Source: Rutpela maculata (Eukaryota > Arthropoda > Insecta > Coleoptera > Cerambycidae). Taken from it: 64,000 nt of DNA. Shown here one piece after another: positions 61,863-64,000 of the stretch. The position numbers and the translations under genes were made by a program. The first letter of the stretch is position 1. Every line of letters starts with the position of its first letter. The DNA lies in the NCBI GenBank assembly GCA_936432065.2, contig OW386286.2:268107987-268171986 (forward strand), given 5' to 3'. Below the pieces are notes generated by a model, which saw only the letters and a list, made by a program, of their open reading frames with translations, was not told where the DNA came from and searched no databases.

Positions 61863-62044
61863 TGAACAATCACTTAAATTTGTTTAAATAAAACACACTC
61901 TTTACTGTTGTACTTCACTCTGCTATCATATAAAGACTGACTGCCTGGTCCTAATCCTTGTCCTGAGTCAGCAGTTATATCATAACAGCTCGAATGTTTT
62001 TATTATAAGAAATCACATACACCAATGAGTAGTAGTACACTACA
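61863..62044 (-). repeat. LTR (5' in element orientation)
   Basis: See the element entry. The primer-binding site lies directly inside at about 61845-61862. Confidence 0.85.
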
Positions 62045-62164
62045 ATAGGATACAGCACATATTTCAAAGCGCTTATCAATACAAAAACTATCTAAATTAA
62101 TGGCTTTAACGTTTAATCCATCCTCACATCATGTAGGGGATGTCCAATATATGAATTAAAGTAG

Positions 62165-62508
62165 AGGAGTAGAAAATGGTATATTATGCAACGACCATTT
62201 AATGTTGGCTATTAAGACACGAGCATGAGAATTATACTTTAAAATCTAGCAAGGTCATAAATAAACCGCATGTCGAAACAGCAAAAATGCAAAGATTACG
62301 AAAAGACTTTCGTGATCACTGATACACAAGCACGGACGTACACACATACACAATGTTTTTTCTTTCATGGCCGATACATTTGATTTTTGAAATTTGACTT
62401 CAGATCAAAATTAGTGACAAAAATCTTTTATATATCAAATTTCCCACAAATCTACATAGTGAAAGTAAGTCGGAAGAGTACACAAAATTGTGCTAAAGTT
62501 ATGAACCA
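62165..62508. other. unassigned, with a repeat fragment
   Basis: 62165-62240 matches the hairpin repeat at 2033-2116. Nothing else supported. Confidence 0.35.
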
Positions 62509-63555
62509 ATTCCCCCTCTCGTTTTCGATGGTGGTGAACACGAATAACAGCGTGAAAAAAGTTTTTAGTCATGCGCACCCCCTTTAACAGATAGCGAAAG
62601 GTGATGTCAGGTAGTAGACCACAACCGCCCTTGGGGGTGGAATCTACCCTATCAGGGGGTGTAAAGTTGTTTCTTCTTTTTCTTGTTAAAGACGTTTACC
62701 CTCCGTTTACGAGGATGCAGATCAAGGATAAGGATAATGGTAAGAGTTAATTGTGACAACCTCAGGGGGGTTGGTCCCACCATCTATTTTTGTCTATTTT
62801 ACATTACTTCATCAAAAATGAACCTATCCTCGTATGGATTTGAAATTCATGTTCCTTAAAACGGAAGAGAATACTATTGGTAAAAATTTCTGTTTTTAAT
62901 AAATTATATATACAGGACACGATTTTTGAGTACAATATAATATTTTCTACAAGACATTAATATAATCTATGGTGCTCACAAAGAGAGTTACATGGCTCAT
63001 ATGAACATCATATTCAATTCTATTGCCTCCTTCTTCATCGCACGCATCGTCCGTTTCCAATTCATGATCGGAAATATACACTTTGGGTATAAAATTTAGG
63101 AAGTCAGACAGCATTATCATAACTATTATCATTGGATTCTTTTGTTTATGTGCTAACTTTATGTTCACGATTTACCTCCAGAGAAATTGATGGACACAAG
63201 ACCCAGAAAGCAGTAAAGGCGGCAAAAACAAATAAAATGATAGTACGAGTCCCTAATATCAGCCAAGTCGCTACCTCTTATTATTATAATGAAAGGGGTG
63301 GTTTCCGACAGTTCAAGGGTGAAGGAAGGGTCGAATCAGCGTAAAACTATTTTTTCTTGATCAGCATCCTCGAAAACGAAAACGAGGTAAACGTCTTTAA
63401 CAAGAAAAAAAAAAAAGAAACACCCCTTGACAGAGTAGATTCTATCCCCAAGGGAACGATGATGATATCAAGCTGTCATATGAGAAATAAGCAAAATTTT
63501 TTTTTTAAATGTTCACCCTGTTATTCGTGTTCAGCACCTTCAAAAACGAGGGGGG
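62509..63555. mobile_element. foldback element with about 230-bp arms
   Basis: Left arm 62509-62745 (ACGAATAACAGCGTGAA, CTTGTTAAAGACGTTTACC) is inverted at 63335-63555. The interior has a 73-codon minus-strand frame (KVYISDHELETDDACDEEGG) of unknown identity. Related to the element at 37645 by CGTTTACGAGG and AACACGA near its ends. Confidence 0.6.
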
Positions 63556-64000
63556 GAATAGGTTTCTTTAGCACGATTTTTCTTTTTTTCGAGAAAATCC
63601 CGACTCCTTACTTCCACTAACAAAAATGTTTCAATTATATCTGTCATATTGAATTCCTCATCATACTAGCTGTCGCCGAATACTGAAATCCCCATGTACG
63701 CGGTGTCATGTAAATCTGCCAAGAAATTATTGGCATTATCACATCTCAAAAATATACAATGAAATATTTGTTCGTTGACGTAAATGTCATTAACAACATT
63801 GAAAACAACAATCTGAACAGCGTGTTGTAAAATTTGTTTGTAAAAGTAAATTGTTCAACGGCACATTTCTCAATAAAAGTCTCAGAAAACATTCTTTAGC
63901 TGATTCGTTGCGAAATAGTATATGAGATACTAGGAAGTTACAATAATACCTTGTTGTTTGTGAAAAATTTCATTATTATAAATCAAAGACTAAGTTTTTA
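63556..64000. other. no recognised feature
   Basis: White intron sequence to the right edge. The upstream white exons (Walker A) are not in the window. Confidence 0.35.

Larger units (their letters stand above)
57344..62044 (-). mobile_element. Ty3/gypsy-like LTR retrotransposon, internally decayed
   Basis: Identical 182-bp LTRs at 57344-57525 and 61863-62044 (TG...CA on the minus strand), flanked by ATAGG (57339-57343, 62045-62049). In minus orientation the left-hand LTR sequence is followed by TGGCGACGAGGATTAACC as primer-binding site and the other LTR is preceded by the purine tract AAAAGGAAAAGTGGA. The 4.3-kb interior has no long gag or pol frame; only a short stretch near 57912-58097 (NRRNIVHLKKIEGEW-like) may be residual coding sequence. 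Confidence 0.75.
54682..62130 (-). mobile_element. LINE of the CR1/Jockey group, split by an LTR element
   Basis: Minus-strand LINE with a (TATC)n tail at 54682-54708. The body runs to 57343 and continues at 62045-62130 on the other side of the LTR element. It encodes an endonuclease followed by a reverse transcriptase. 5' truncated: a stop precedes the last readable segment near 62125. Confidence 0.8.

Overview
The window looks like a piece of a large, AT-rich, transposon-filled insect genome. Two adjacent ABC half-transporter genes (ABCG/white family) lie in tandem on the minus strand. From 53922 down to 36460 are seven consecutive exons of a white orthologue (signature motif through the last extracellular loop). 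From 28095 down to 2349 are the first six coding exons of a scarlet orthologue (start codon through the ABC signature). All introns are GT-AG and every splice phase agrees between neighbours. The 5' exons of white lie beyond the right edge and the 3' exons of scarlet beyond the left edge. I could not find the last coding exon of white, expected between about 28100 and 36460. White and scarlet half-transporters are known to pair in the membrane of pigment granules to import ommochrome precursors, so this is an eye-pigment locus. I recall the two genes as neighbours in beetles and moths; a beetle is plausible, but the order cannot be fixed from this window.

Coding exons make up about 2 kb of the 64 kb. 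Introns are either tiny (53 and 57 bp) or several kilobases long, and the long ones are full of mobile DNA, often nested. Left to right: a tandem pair of PIF/Harbinger-like elements (1-1832); a 145-bp repeat family split by a microsatellite-bearing repeat with a tRNA-like head (2840-4020); a decayed retroelement (4020-5350); a 3-kb inverted-repeat composite (7205-10172); a TA-flanked MITE 40 bp from a scarlet exon (11932-12573); Penelope-type fragments (14101-14559); a four-level nest in a dead Tc1/mariner-like element (15048-19499); a long-inverted-repeat element inserted exactly between AAA and TTT without target duplication (20885-22419); a hAT MITE (22710-23332); a 30-bp minisatellite (23878-24237); and a 343-bp-arm perfect palindrome with two outward TATA/initiator promoters (25822-26529).

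In the intergenic part and the white introns: a LINE 3' end with RNase H (31795-33190), foldback elements (33667-34599, 37645-38428, 44205-44720, 41711-43052), a TA-flanked MITE (47093-48000), a Tc1/mariner-superfamily element with a DD41D-like transposase (50510-52597), a LINE with endonuclease and reverse transcriptase (54682-62130) split by a Ty3/gypsy-like LTR element (57344-62044, 5-bp target duplication), and a last foldback element (62509-63555). At least ten copies of one hairpin-ended, tetranucleotide-microsatellite repeat (family A, DINE/Helentron-like by architecture) are scattered through both genes.

Only the two ABCG genes look like working host genes. Almost all other open frames are decayed transposon coding sequence, microsatellite translations or chance frames.
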